Program-made: the position numbers and the translations under genes | Notes under the pieces: generated by a model | Databases searched by the model: none | The model's input: only the letters and a program-made list of their open reading frames with translations | Told to the model about the DNA's origin: nothing | In this document: one piece after another, positions 53,728-62,595 of the stretch | Numbering within the stretch: the first letter of the stretch is position 1 | Layout of the letters: every line of letters begins with the position of its first letter | DNA from: Planctomycetaceae bacterium | Lineage (GTDB): Bacteria; Planctomycetota; Phycisphaerae; UBA1845; UTPLA1 | Assembly (NCBI GenBank): GCA_006969385.1 | Contig: CP030884.1 | Span: forward strand, 2,728,001-2,792,000 | Reading direction: 5' to 3' | Length of the DNA: 64,000 nucleotides

Positions 53728-54741
53728 ATGACTCCCGCTGTAATTCGGATTCGATCATCGTATTTGGCCCCGTGTTTGCTGCTCTGTTTGGCCACGGCCT
53801 GCACGCCATCCGGCAGCTTCAAGATCACGGCCGTTCCGACGGATCGCTCCTACGAGGAAGAAATCATCCGGCATGCAGGACCATGGCAAAGCAACCGCAT
53901 CGCCATGATCGATATCAGCGGCGTGCTGATGAATGGTAAGCTCAACGGGTTGTTCTCCGAAGGCGAGCACCCGGTCGCATCGACGGTCGAAAAGTTGCAC
54001 AAGGCGGCCAAGGACGAGCGCGTGAAGGCGGTGGTGTTGCGCATCAATTCGCCCGGTGGCAGTGTGACGGCCAGCGACACGCTCCACCATGAAATTGCCA
54101 AGTTTCGCGAGATAACAAAAAAACCCGTCATCGCATTTTTTCAGGATGTGGCCGCCAGCGGCGCATACTTCCTCGCCTGCGCCAGCGATGAGATCATCGC
54201 CCAACGCTCGTCGGTGACTGGCTCGATCGGCGTCATCATGCAGATGGTCGATCTATCTGGCACCCTGCATCGCATCGGCGTGAGGACCGACGCGATTACG
54301 TCGGGCGACCACAAAGATGCGGGATCGCCGTTCCGCGAGATGACGCCCGAAGAACGGGCGATTTTCCAAGCGATGGTGAACGATTTCTACAACCAATTCG
54401 TCGATGCAGTGGATGCCGGACGTCCGAATTTGAATCGCTCGCAAGTTCTAAGTGCTGCTGATGGAAGGGTTTACACCGCAAAGCAGGCGCTCGATGCCGG
54501 TCTAATCGACCGGATCGCCACGTTGGATGAGGCGGTGCAAGTCGCCAAAGAGCGGGCCGGAATCGAGAAGGCACACCTCGTGCGCTATAACCGACCACTC
54601 GCGTGGGCACCCAACATGTATGCGGAATGGCAGAATTCGCCCGCTAAATCACAAGGTACAACGATTAATTTAATGAATATTAATTTGGATTCTAGGTTTA
54701 CTTCGCACCCGCAGTTTATGTATATTTGGACTAGATTCTAA
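53728..54741 (+). CDS. sppA: Signal peptide peptidase SppA, short type
   Basis: A 337-residue S49 peptidase. The ATG has GAGG upstream. The N-terminus looks like a lipoprotein signal (LATAC). Catalytic Ser is in VAASGAYFLACASDEIIA, and the Lys in SGDHKDAGSP. INSPGGSVTASD is the family's glycine turn. It degrades leftover signal peptides in the membrane. The last ~25 codons are clearly more A/T-rich than the rest (residues INLMNINLDSRFTSHP), so the C-terminus may be new or altered. Confidence 0.9.
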   Translation: MTPAVIRIRSSYLAPCLLLCLATACTPSGSFKITAVPTDRSYEEEIIRHAGPWQSNRIAMIDISGVLMNGKLNGLFSEGEHPVASTVEKLHKAAKDERVKAVVLRINSPGGSVTASDTLHHEIAKFREITKKPVIAFFQDVAASGAYFLACASDEIIAQRSSVTGSIGVIMQMVDLSGTLHRIGVRTDAITSGDHKDAGSPFREMTPEERAIFQAMVNDFYNQFVDAVDAGRPNLNRSQVLSAADGRVYTAKQALDAGLIDRIATLDEAVQVAKERAGIEKAHLVRYNRPLAWAPNMYAEWQNSPAKSQGTTINLMNINLDSRFTSHPQFMYIWTRF

Positions 54742-54869
54742 GGGTGCTCCATTCGGGAGCCCGTAAGTGGAGATATCTGGTTCTCCGTTGCCGCAACGGG
54801 TGGATACGCGGTTCATCGATCCCAACGAGAGGGTAGTTGAACAGCGCGAATCATTAACCCGTTAGATTC

Positions 54870-55823
54870 GTGGGGTTTTGGTCCGTGCCATTGCAGGTTC
54901 GATGCAAAGGATGCAAGCGACGTCTTGAGTTGGACGACGCCTTCGCGGGCGCGTACTGCCGTTGTCGCGCCTGTCGCACGTTCCAATCGGTCCCCTCTAT
55001 TGAATCAAACGAAGTTCCGCTGGCTTTCGAACGCGCGGCGGCACCGCCGATGCGGTCACTCGCCTCCCGATCGGTTTCGGCAACTATCGACCTCAAACCT
55101 GCAGCGCGGCGCTTCACGTTAAACATGCCGACCGTTCGTCCTTGGGTATGGCGCGCTGCCGCGATGTTCGTGATGTCGGTAGGGCTGTCGTGGGGGGCCT
55201 TCGTCGCACTGCATACGACGGAGACGATTGCCGGCTGGCCGGTTGCCGAAGTGCAGGCGTGGGAAAGCCAAGTGCGAACGGCTCGTGCGGATATGAGTTT
55301 CATTGGTGCGCCGGTAACGGGCTCTAAGGTGGCATTCGTTTTCGTCGGTGAAGAAAATGATGCTCCCGATTTGCGGGCGACTGCGGGCATCGCGAATAGT
55401 GTGTTTCAATCATCGTCGCTGGCGGACGTCCAATTCGGATTTATCCAAACCTCTGATGATACGGGGGGGGCTGGTGAGCTTGCGTCGCTCTTGAACAGCG
55501 CGGAGCCGATTCCCATTGTGACATCCGGTCTGCAACCGCGCGACGAAATGAAACATGTCAATGCCGCGCAGGCATTCGCAGCCGTCCGTGCGTGGCAACC
55601 CGACCAGATTATGGTGGTACTCGCCGAGCCGATTCAGGATCGATACTTTTCGCAGGCCCGCGCCGAAATCATGGCTTGGAACGTGCAGGTGGATTTCTTC
55701 GCCACCGGAAGCATGCTCGATGTCGATCTGAGGGAGTATGGCGCAGAGCTTGGCAAAATCATTATGCCGACGCGGCCTGAACTCTTAGACGACCTTAGCA
55801 ATCAAACGGGTATGGTTCGTTAA
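54870..55823 (+). CDS. Membrane protein with zinc ribbon and VWA-like periplasmic domain
   Basis: A protein of up to 317 residues with GTG start; a second in-frame GTG five codons on would also fit. A zinc-ribbon-like region lies at the start (VRCKGCKRRL, then YCRCRAC), one membrane helix near residue 105 (AAAMFVMSVGLSWGAFVAL), and an outer domain of about 180 residues beginning GSKVAFVFVGEEND. That domain alternates strands and helices like a VWA fold, but I see no MIDAS Ser. Similar zinc-ribbon membrane proteins are common in planctomycetes. It follows sppA on the same strand. Confidence 0.65.
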   Translation: MGFWSVPLQVRCKGCKRRLELDDAFAGAYCRCRACRTFQSVPSIESNEVPLAFERAAAPPMRSLASRSVSATIDLKPAARRFTLNMPTVRPWVWRAAAMFVMSVGLSWGAFVALHTTETIAGWPVAEVQAWESQVRTARADMSFIGAPVTGSKVAFVFVGEENDAPDLRATAGIANSVFQSSSLADVQFGFIQTSDDTGGAGELASLLNSAEPIPIVTSGLQPRDEMKHVNAAQAFAAVRAWQPDQIMVVLAEPIQDRYFSQARAEIMAWNVQVDFFATGSMLDVDLREYGAELGKIIMPTRPELLDDLSNQTGMVR

Positions 55824-55950
55824 CTCAACCGTTCGCTTGGCCGCACGCCGTTCCAAAACTACAACGAAACGCCACATTCACGCCGTTTAATGTTGTGCGA
55901 TCGAATAACTTCATGTCGCCAATTGCTCAAGTTGTCAAATCAAGCACCCA

Positions 55951-55985
55951 CCAAAAAAAGAAAGCCGCCCATTGTTGGACGGCTT
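55951..55985 (-). terminator. Intrinsic terminator of the cytochrome c'-like gene
   Basis: AAGCCGCCC and GGACGGCTT form a stem with one imperfect pair; on the minus strand TCTTTTTTT follows. It lies about 50 bases after the stop. Confidence 0.85.
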
Positions 55986-56036
55986 GAAGACTAAACGTTT
56001 AGCGTCGAAGAAAGCAACGCAGGTTTAATCGATCCG

Positions 56037-56501
56037 CTATTTGTACTTGTTGTGGCATTCGCTACAGGTGTTGCCGATCTTGGAAACCAAATCCCGTGAC
56101 TTGGCGGCGTCCTTTTTCTTGAGCGTGCCGGCCAATTCGACACATTGATCCGACATCTGCTTGGCCCAAGCTTTGTAGTCGGCGGCCTCGTGTTGATATT
56201 GATTGACGTTGGCGACTTCCGCCAGCAGCCAGGCGCTGTTTTCAGCGGCCTTCCAGTTGCTATCCAGAATACCATCTTTGATCTCGCCCCAGAGTTTGCC
56301 TTGGCCTTCCATCATGTGATGAACATCGGTCACGGGCACGAATTTGCCTGCCGGTGCGGGATTGGGGACGGGCGGGGTTTCCGGCGTGGGATTGGGGATC
56401 GGCGGCGTCTTGGGCGGTTCATCGCCGGCAATCAATTCGGTGCCTAGTACGAGAAGGCCGACGAGGCCGAGCAGTGCAACCAGGCAAATAACGGGTTTCA
56501 T
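56037..56501 (-). CDS. Cytochrome c'-like protein
   Basis: A 154-residue exported protein. The ATG chosen lies 9 bases after GGAGG; an ATG three codons earlier directly touches that site. The signal peptide ends near the first Pro-rich stretch, which has repeated PPxPNPxP units (about 30-52). A four-helix-like segment follows, and the heme-binding CSECH stands at the very C-terminus, as in cytochrome c'. It probably binds one heme in the periplasm. The axial and ligand-binding roles cannot be told. Confidence 0.82.
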   Translation of the reverse strand: MKPVICLVALLGLVGLLVLGTELIAGDEPPKTPPIPNPTPETPPVPNPAPAGKFVPVTDVHHMMEGQGKLWGEIKDGILDSNWKAAENSAWLLAEVANVNQYQHEAADYKAWAKQMSDQCVELAGTLKKKDAAKSRDLVSKIGNTCSECHNKYK

Positions 56502-56628
56502 GGGGGACATCCTCCAAAAAAAGTCTTAGGAACACATCTCGATTCAGTGCGTGGATTCTATTTTAGACTAAACGCGAAGGGAAAGTGGTGCTCATGTTGC
56601 GGGATTGTATCATCAAGTTAGCTGGGGT

Positions 56629-56985
56629 TTAGCTGTTGTTAATGGGGGCGTTGGTTCTGGCCCCGTACCCGAGTATCCCTTCATGGATCGTTTGATACCG
56701 AATGATGCGAACCAGTAGATAAATCAGCGTCACCACGTTGCCCAACAGCGGCAAAAACACGATCCACGGCAACGACCGTCGCCAGTTTCGTTCGAGGAGG
56801 GCGATCCATACGGCGACGAAACCTAGGCCGATATACACATCGAGTAACGTGGTCGCGCCCCATGGCGTGGCGAGCATGTCTTTGAGCGCGACCAGCACGC
56901 TGCCATCCATCGACGCCCAGATGATGCACGCGATAAGGCCGATTAAGAGCAGTATCGTTGTTACCGCAAGTATTGTGCGACGCAT
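56629..56985 (-). CDS. DUF1475 family membrane protein
   Basis: A 118-residue protein with three likely membrane helices (TILAVTTILLLIGLIACIIW, LLDVYIGLGFVAVWIALL and FLPLLGNVVTLIYLLVRI). The pattern WGATTLLDVYIGLGFVAVW fits DUF1475. GGAG precedes the start. The function of the family is not known. A longer upstream frame is not part of it. Confidence 0.8.
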   Translation of the reverse strand: MRRTILAVTTILLLIGLIACIIWASMDGSVLVALKDMLATPWGATTLLDVYIGLGFVAVWIALLERNWRRSLPWIVFLPLLGNVVTLIYLLVRIIRYQTIHEGILGYGARTNAPINNS

Positions 56986-57175
56986 TTTTATCTCCGAATT
57001 GAGTTCTTGTGTGAGAATTGGAACACCAAAACGACCAAGACGAAGACACACTTTATTGCCATATATTGCACGCCGCATCCGAGGCCGAAATTACCTTAGG
57101 TGATTCGTTCGCAATGAACGCGGTTGATTCTCAAATAAGGTCTTGTGTCAACCAGAGGAGTGTAGCGATGTACCG

Positions 57176-57778
57176 CTATTTATTTGGATCGTTGCGATCA
57201 AATAACGCCCGTGCCGTTGCCTGCGCCGACTTCAGGCTGCGATCGGCCGAGGCAGGGTCGGCCGTTGCCACGACTTCGAGATACCGTCGCAGTTCGGTGC
57301 GCTTCGTGCGCACGTGGCTCAAATCGACTTGCAAGTTGTTTTTCGCATCCTCGAACGGCGTACCGCATCGGCTGCAAAACCGCTGGTCGTTATCGGTGAT
57401 CGTTTCCGTCGAGCCCGTACATAACGGATTGTGGCAGGACGGCGTTGTAGGATTTTGGGGCTGCAAGCCTTTGAAGTAAAGCAGGCGATCACCGCGCGAC
57501 ATGGCCTGCAACGCTGACTTGGCCATCGCTCGCCGATCGGTGTGATGCCGATTCGGTTCATCCAAATCGGCCACGCGCAACGATTGAGATTCAGAGGTGT
57601 TCACGGCAGCAAGACAATGCGGACAGCGTCCCTCATTTGTAGATTCGAATGCTCGCCCGCATGCATGACACACGATGCGCGGCCCGCCGCGCGCGCTCAG
57701 TGCCATCAACTTCCAGCCGCAACCCGCTGCGGTTAGTAGCATGAGGCCCATCAGGATGAAGGCGATATATGTAGCCAT
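57176..57778 (-). CDS. Hypothetical membrane protein with two zinc ribbons
   Basis: A 200-residue protein. One membrane helix at the start (YIAFILMGLMLLTAAGCGW) is followed by CHACG...CPHC (about 37-55) and later CHNPLC...CSRCG (about 115-140), two zinc-ribbon-type Cys pairs. The C-terminus is helical. I know no named family. A lipobox-like AAGC occurs, but without a charged start. Confidence 0.66.
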   Translation of the reverse strand: MATYIAFILMGLMLLTAAGCGWKLMALSARGGPRIVCHACGRAFESTNEGRCPHCLAAVNTSESQSLRVADLDEPNRHHTDRRAMAKSALQAMSRGDRLLYFKGLQPQNPTTPSCHNPLCTGSTETITDNDQRFCSRCGTPFEDAKNNLQVDLSHVRTKRTELRRYLEVVATADPASADRSLKSAQATARALFDRNDPNK

Positions 57779-57830
57779 CTGCCATATTATAGAGGCAGGC
57801 GGGTGGGCAGTGGTAAGGTTTCACTTTCGG

Positions 57831-59105
57831 CTACTTGGGAATGGCGACCGTCAAATTTTCGTTACCGTCGGGCGTGATCAGCAAATTGTCTTCGATCCGA
57901 ACGCCCCCGATATCGAGCAATTCGTCCACGCGCGGCCAGTTGATCGCGTCGCGATATTGCTCGCGGCGTCTCTTATCCGTTAACAATGCCGGAATGAAAT
58001 ACAAGCCGGGCTCGACTGTCACGACGAAACCGACGTCGAGCGGCAGATCGATTCGTAAGGCGGCAAGGCCGAAGCGCGTGCTGCGTTTCCGACCGGGCAA
58101 GTAGCCGCTGGCATCGCGCACGCCCAAGCCGACCAGATGGCCGAGCCCGTGCGGGAAAAAGAGCGCATGGGCGTCGCGCTCGACAAGATTGTCCACATCG
58201 CCCGTCAGGATGTTCAGCCCGACTAGACTCGCCGCCATGTCGTGCGCTGTTTCCAGATGTAACTCGCGAAACTCCTTGCCGGGCTTGCATTTCTCGACCG
58301 CCGTTTTTTGGGCGGACAATACGGCATGGTATAGCTCGCCGCGAAAACCCTCGGGCTTGCCCTTGGCGAAGTACGTGCGCGTGACGTCGGCGGTGTAACC
58401 TTCGATCTCCGCGCCGGCGTCGATCAATACCAGATCGTCTTCGCCCACCACGCGCTTACTCGGCGTGAAGTGTAAGACGGCCGCGTTGGTGCCGGTGCCG
58501 ACGATCGTGTTATACCCGGGGCGATCGCCGCCGTGACGGAAGAACTCGCATTCCAACTCCACCTGAATCTGCCGCTCGGTCACGCCCGGTTTGATGTATT
58601 CAGACGCGCGTCTAAATCCGGCGACCGTCGCATCGACGGCCGCGCGGATGCGCGCTGTTTCAACATCATCTTTCGGACGCCGGACCTGCATCAACGCTTC
58701 GCGCACTTTCGCAGTCAACGCGTCGTCGCTACTGATTTTCGGCATTCGCGCGCCGAGATTGGCGACGGGGCGGGTCTGCCTCGCGGCCAGCCAGCCGTCG
58801 AACTCCGTCATCGGTCGAATCGCCTCCGACCAATCGAACGGTGGACGGCCCTCCCACACGCGCTCGGCTTCCAACACCGGCGGTCGAAACTCGACCCAAC
58901 CGCTCTGCGGATCGAACGCAACCAAACAGCCCGGTTCGTCGTGATCGGCCAGATAGCGATATTCCGTGTCGGGTACAAAGCGAAACATCTGATCGGCGCC
59001 GCCCGGTACGGGGATCAACTCGCCGCCGTGGCAGAGGACGATTTCGTTGGTCAGGTTCCAGGCCTTGGCGACCCGCGCACGCCGTTCGGTTAGGTAGTTA
59101 TTCAT
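57831..59105 (-). CDS. Xaa-Pro aminopeptidase (M24B)
   Basis: A 424-residue metallopeptidase. The N-terminal aminopeptidase-P domain (about 1-150) has LCHGGELIPVPGGADQMFRF. In the pita-bread domain all five metal ligands are visible: DAGAEIEGYTADVTR (two Asp), FFPHGLGHLVGL (His), VTVEPGLYF (Glu) and GGVRIEDN (Glu). It removes N-terminal residues before proline. The start chosen is the second ATG, which has GGAA at suitable spacing; the first adds four residues. Confidence 0.92.
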   Translation of the reverse strand: MNNYLTERRARVAKAWNLTNEIVLCHGGELIPVPGGADQMFRFVPDTEYRYLADHDEPGCLVAFDPQSGWVEFRPPVLEAERVWEGRPPFDWSEAIRPMTEFDGWLAARQTRPVANLGARMPKISSDDALTAKVREALMQVRRPKDDVETARIRAAVDATVAGFRRASEYIKPGVTERQIQVELECEFFRHGGDRPGYNTIVGTGTNAAVLHFTPSKRVVGEDDLVLIDAGAEIEGYTADVTRTYFAKGKPEGFRGELYHAVLSAQKTAVEKCKPGKEFRELHLETAHDMAASLVGLNILTGDVDNLVERDAHALFFPHGLGHLVGLGVRDASGYLPGRKRSTRFGLAALRIDLPLDVGFVVTVEPGLYFIPALLTDKRRREQYRDAINWPRVDELLDIGGVRIEDNLLITPDGNENLTVAIPK

Positions 59106-59176
59106 TGTTATTTCCATTTATTGTCCAATGATGTATCCGTGCGTGCGGTGCTCGGTTGCGACAACGACACGGAAAA

Positions 59177-59206
59177 GTCCCCCAGCCCCAGAGGGGCAGG
59201 GGCACC
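59177..59206 (-). repeat. Dispersed repeat family B, copy 3
   Basis: A 30-base sequence starting GTCCCCCAGCCCCAGAGGGG, exactly the reverse complement of 5800-5829. Upstream of the aminopeptidase gene. Confidence 0.9.
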
Positions 59207-59276
59207 GGCTTCATGGTCGTCCAGAGCGACTCTGGTGATCATTGCCAGATGTTGCCGCGGCGGAGCCGCGCTGTGG

Positions 59277-59554
59277 CACCGGTTTGCAACCGGTGTCTGC
59301 CACCAGCGACATTAACTCTGCTCACTGTGCAATTGCCTACCGTGGATATCACCGCCGCACTTGTCAACCAATGCTCGTTGCCGCCCACGAACTGTCGATT
59401 TTTGCCCCCGGAAGCCGACAAGTTAAGATACGCCCCGACTTGATTGCCGTGGCAACCATTCCACGGCTCGAAACGCGCTGTGGTACGAAATGCGCTGTGG
59501 CACCAGTTTTCAACCGGTGTATGAAACCTGTGTAGTACCGGTTTGCAATCGGTG
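59277..59554. repeat. Palindromic repeat family A, three copies
   Basis: CACCGGTTTGCAACCGGTG at 59277-59295, CACCAGTTTTCAACCGGTG at 59501-59519 and TACCGGTTTGCAATCGGTG at 59536-59554. The second and third have base changes that weaken the palindrome. The first and third are followed by TCTGCCAC. Confidence 0.85.
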
Positions 59555-59607
59555 TCTGCCACGCAGCGCCGAACCTAAAAAACGATCCGGAAAGGACGCC
59601 TCCGACC

Positions 59608-60504
59608 GTGCTTAAATCGACAAACGTCAATAATCGCCTGTCATCCTTGGTTTGGTATGTTCCCGCGCTGGCCTTGTTGGCCGGTTGCGACCCCGAGGCG
59701 GGGCAAGGCAAGCGCAGTATCACCACCGACAACAACCGCAACACCACGACTGACAGGCTCCCACCGAAGAACGACCGCATGACGCCGACGCGTAACGGTG
59801 GTTCGCAGTATTCGGCCGTCACGCCGCAGAAGCGCATCCTCGGTTTGTCGGTCAACGGCGAACCCATCGAAGCGCTCATTTATGGCGACGGGGCCGACTG
59901 CGTGCTGATACTCGCAACCATTCACGGTGACGAAGACGCGGGCACGCCGTTGGTCTGGGAGCTATCCAAGCAATTGGTCGATCGACCCGAATGGCTGGCG
60001 GGGCGGCGCGTGGTCTTGATGCCGCTGACCAACCCGGACGGCATGGCCGCCCAAACGCGCGGTAACGTCAACGGTGTCGATCTCAATCGCAATTACCCGG
60101 CGCAAAACTTTCAACCCAGCCCCAAACACGGCCCCGCACCGCTTTCGGAGCCGGAAAGCAAAGCCATCGATCGCGCCCTGCGCGAGTATCGCCCCAACCG
60201 CATCGTGAGCATTCATCAACCCTTGCGCTACGGCAGCGAATGCGTCGATTACGACGGACCGGCGGAAGATTTGGCCATCGCCATGGCCCGCCACGCGCCG
60301 ATCCCGGTCCGCAAGATCGGCAGTCGCCCCGGTTCGCTCGGTTCGTACGCGGGCGTAACGCTGCGTATCCCGATCATTACGCTGGAACTCCCCAAAGACG
60401 CCAAAGGCCTAGACGCCGCCACGCTCTGGGACGATTACGGCCAAATGCTGTTGGCGGCGATTAGCTTTCCGGAAACGCCGGTGGTGAACGCGGGCGGGCG
60501 TTGA
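59608..60504 (+). CDS. M14-family carboxypeptidase / murein amidase-like lipoprotein
   Basis: A 298-residue lipoprotein with lipobox LLAGC (about Cys27). The M14 zinc site is visible: IHGDEDAGT (HxxE) and later the His of SIHQP. Other family segments are LTNPDGMA, VDLNRNYP and the catalytic Glu in ITLELPKDA. The size and motifs resemble murein tripeptide amidase MpaA, which would act on cell-wall peptides. The GTG start has GGAAAGG upstream. Planctomycetes do have peptidoglycan, so this role is plausible but unproven. Confidence 0.86.
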   Translation: MLKSTNVNNRLSSLVWYVPALALLAGCDPEAGQGKRSITTDNNRNTTTDRLPPKNDRMTPTRNGGSQYSAVTPQKRILGLSVNGEPIEALIYGDGADCVLILATIHGDEDAGTPLVWELSKQLVDRPEWLAGRRVVLMPLTNPDGMAAQTRGNVNGVDLNRNYPAQNFQPSPKHGPAPLSEPESKAIDRALREYRPNRIVSIHQPLRYGSECVDYDGPAEDLAIAMARHAPIPVRKIGSRPGSLGSYAGVTLRIPIITLELPKDAKGLDAATLWDDYGQMLLAAISFPETPVVNAGGR

Positions 60505-60540
60505 GATTGTGCTCGCAGATATTCTTTGGCTTCTTGCAAG

Positions 60541-61623
60541 CTACTTCGAAAGAGAGAGCAACGGATTCGCCTTGGCTGACAATCGTCCGCTGTAATCTGT
60601 TGCTGAGAGTTCTCCGTGCTTTAGAAGCCACTTGATTTCCGAGTTAAGGTGCTTGTTTAACCAAAGTTCCCGCCGGTTCAATTCTGCGAGTTCTTGCCAT
60701 CTGTGCGGTCGTTGTGCCAATGTTGAGGCAATCCACTTTCGAAGTGGAATTAAATTAGGTTCAGGTTGAATCAGGATTTCTTGATTAATCTTGTCACCTT
60801 TTCTCGCTAGATAACCGCCATCTGGACATGATTTCCAAACACATTCTTTCATTAAATCACGACCACGATCATGGTTTGAAAGGTGAAGTAAGAAGTACCT
60901 CGTCCGCTGGTTATCACCGAGCATTCGTATATGCGTACTCCATTTTGCATTTGCAAGGTTTTGAAAATGCATCGCGGTTGCTTCGGCCCGTTCATCTATA
61001 TCTGGGAGTTGTGTAATTTCCTTCCATGTGGTATCGCCGAATACATTATCAAGCGTGTTTTCCATCGTTGCTGGTTGACGCATTGCCATGTCGAGTTCTC
61101 GCCAGATGATGTTTATGAATAACTCTACTCGCTGGAACCTCATCAATTCCGAGATGATCTTACCCGGCACCTTAAAGCCATACGGATCAATAAAGAAGAA
61201 TGATGGAGCTAGTCTGTTGCCGGGCTTTTTGAAATGATCTACTAATGACTCAAGACAGGCGAAGCAGTCACCGGCGATCGTATTGATCGATACCTTTTCT
61301 GGCTTGTCTACCAGATTACTGATTTCTTTGTCGAGGGCCGCTTTGCATTCAGCATCTTTTTCAATGAATATGAAACTCACTTCGCACTTGGATAGAATTC
61401 GATCACGAGATGTATGTTTTGAGAAGGTATCTAAGGCAACAAGTGGGGACCCTAGATGTCCATCTCTATGCCGGCCTTTTCCTGCATGAGTATCAAAATA
61501 GACTAATTTTCCTGAAATAGAGCCTAGAATTGGAAACCAACCATTAAGATAATTGCGAATTATGTCGTGCTTGACCCTTTGAAGGTTTGTGTACTCGTCC
61601 CAATAGTCCTTCCTTTTTGCCAT
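60541..61623 (-). CDS. TcmP-like three-Cys-motif partner protein
   Basis: A 360-residue soluble protein that I recognise as the 'three-Cys-motif partner' (TcmP) type. It starts MAKRKDYWDEYTNLQRVKHD. Motifs look like a SAM-methyltransferase fold: VYFDTHAGKGRHRDGHLGSP as motif I, FIFIEKD as motif II and FFFIDPYGFKVP in place of DPPY. The C-terminal part is helical with basic residues. It follows the three-Cys gene after 19 bases. The G+C content is plainly low (24 of 60 bases at 61321-61380, against 40 of 60 at 63001-63060 in fumC), so transfer is likely. Methyltransferase activity is inference. Confidence 0.82.
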   Translation of the reverse strand: MAKRKDYWDEYTNLQRVKHDIIRNYLNGWFPILGSISGKLVYFDTHAGKGRHRDGHLGSPLVALDTFSKHTSRDRILSKCEVSFIFIEKDAECKAALDKEISNLVDKPEKVSINTIAGDCFACLESLVDHFKKPGNRLAPSFFFIDPYGFKVPGKIISELMRFQRVELFINIIWRELDMAMRQPATMENTLDNVFGDTTWKEITQLPDIDERAEATAMHFQNLANAKWSTHIRMLGDNQRTRYFLLHLSNHDRGRDLMKECVWKSCPDGGYLARKGDKINQEILIQPEPNLIPLRKWIASTLAQRPHRWQELAELNRRELWLNKHLNSEIKWLLKHGELSATDYSGRLSAKANPLLSLSK

Positions 61624-61642
61624 ATCAATACTCTGATGCTGC

Positions 61643-62392
61643 CTAACAGATTGCGTAAGTTGATTGTTCGTTGTTCGCCTCGGACCATTCTGGCATCTCA
61701 TCCCACGTCCGGCCCTCTAGCTCTCGGCCCGTGCGCTTTTTCTGCACGCCTCCCCATTGCTTGAAGAAGAAAGGCACATCAAATTTGACGCACCTGTCGC
61801 GAATTTGTGTGACCCATTCTGCATTCATCGGACGCGCACCCGGCCCCGACTCGCCGCCGACGATCACCCAATCGATATTCTTCAATGGCAGACGCGGAAT
61901 TGGCCCGATCAATGGTTCAACAGATAGAAACTTGATTGCTGCTGGGATTTGTGCCAGCGTGCGCACGCGATCGAGTACTAGCGAATTTTCAACGCTGGTG
62001 CCTAGCCACAAGTTTGTCGGCCAATCGAGATCGGTCGCATACGCGAGAGCCAATTCAGGGCGCTTGGTCAATACTTGAAACTGATGCTGAGCATTATCAG
62101 CAATCGACCGAAACACGCGTTTGATAAACGGAAGCGGCACATCTTTATGAAATAAATCGCTCATCGAGTTAACAAACACGAGTCGTGGCTTTTTCCAGCG
62201 ATAGGGGATCGATAAGGCATCTTCTTGCAGCGTCAACTTGAATCCGTTGCGGTACTGCGGCACGCCCATCGCCTTGAGCCGCTTCGCCATTCTTTCGGCA
62301 TAGCAATGTTTACACCCTGGACTGATCTTTGTACATCCCGTAACCGGGTTCCAGGTTGCGTTGGTCCATTCGATCGAGGATGCCTGTGCCAT
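61643..62392 (-). CDS. Three-Cys-motif protein, phage Gp37/Gp68 family (DUF5131)
   Basis: A 249-residue protein. The family signature is at the start: [20 protein letters not shown], with the three cysteines spaced C-x6-C-x2-C, which recalls a radical-SAM cluster site. Other family blocks are [33 protein letters not shown] and [14 protein letters not shown]. Members occur in phages and mobile islands, often beside TcmP, as here. GGAG precedes the ATG. The function is unknown; a radical chemistry step that modifies DNA or RNA is a guess. Confidence 0.88.
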   Translation of the reverse strand: MAQASSIEWTNATWNPVTGCTKISPGCKHCYAERMAKRLKAMGVPQYRNGFKLTLQEDALSIPYRWKKPRLVFVNSMSDLFHKDVPLPFIKRVFRSIADNAQHQFQVLTKRPELALAYATDLDWPTNLWLGTSVENSLVLDRVRTLAQIPAAIKFLSVEPLIGPIPRLPLKNIDWVIVGGESGPGARPMNAEWVTQIRDRCVKFDVPFFFKQWGGVQKKRTGRELEGRTWDEMPEWSEANNEQSTYAIC

Positions 62393-62528
62393 GATGACTC
62401 CATCATACCTAACAAAAACCGAAATTCAAGCGAGTTGCGAGGAATCTTTGCGTTGGAAGCGATGATCGGTGCCGCCCCCAATGAAAATATCGCCATTTTG
62501 ATGTGATTTGCGGCAGCAGAAACAAAAA

Positions 62529-62557
62529 CGCCTCGGTCGAAGTCTGCGACCGAGGCG
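62529..62557 (-). terminator. Intrinsic terminator of fumC
   Basis: CGCCTCGGTCG and CGACCGAGGCG pair perfectly over 11 bases around a 7-base loop. On the minus strand TTTTTGTTTC follows. It lies about 40 bases after the stop of fumC. Confidence 0.93.
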
Positions 62558-62595
62558 TGATGACAATACAAATTGTTCGGCGGCTAGAAGTATCG

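Larger units (their letters stand above)
59118..59607. other. Repeat-rich gap between the aminopeptidase and M14 genes
   Basis: About 490 bases between divergent genes. It contains repeat families A and B (listed separately) and no convincing gene. Both promoters must lie among the repeats. Confidence 0.6.
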
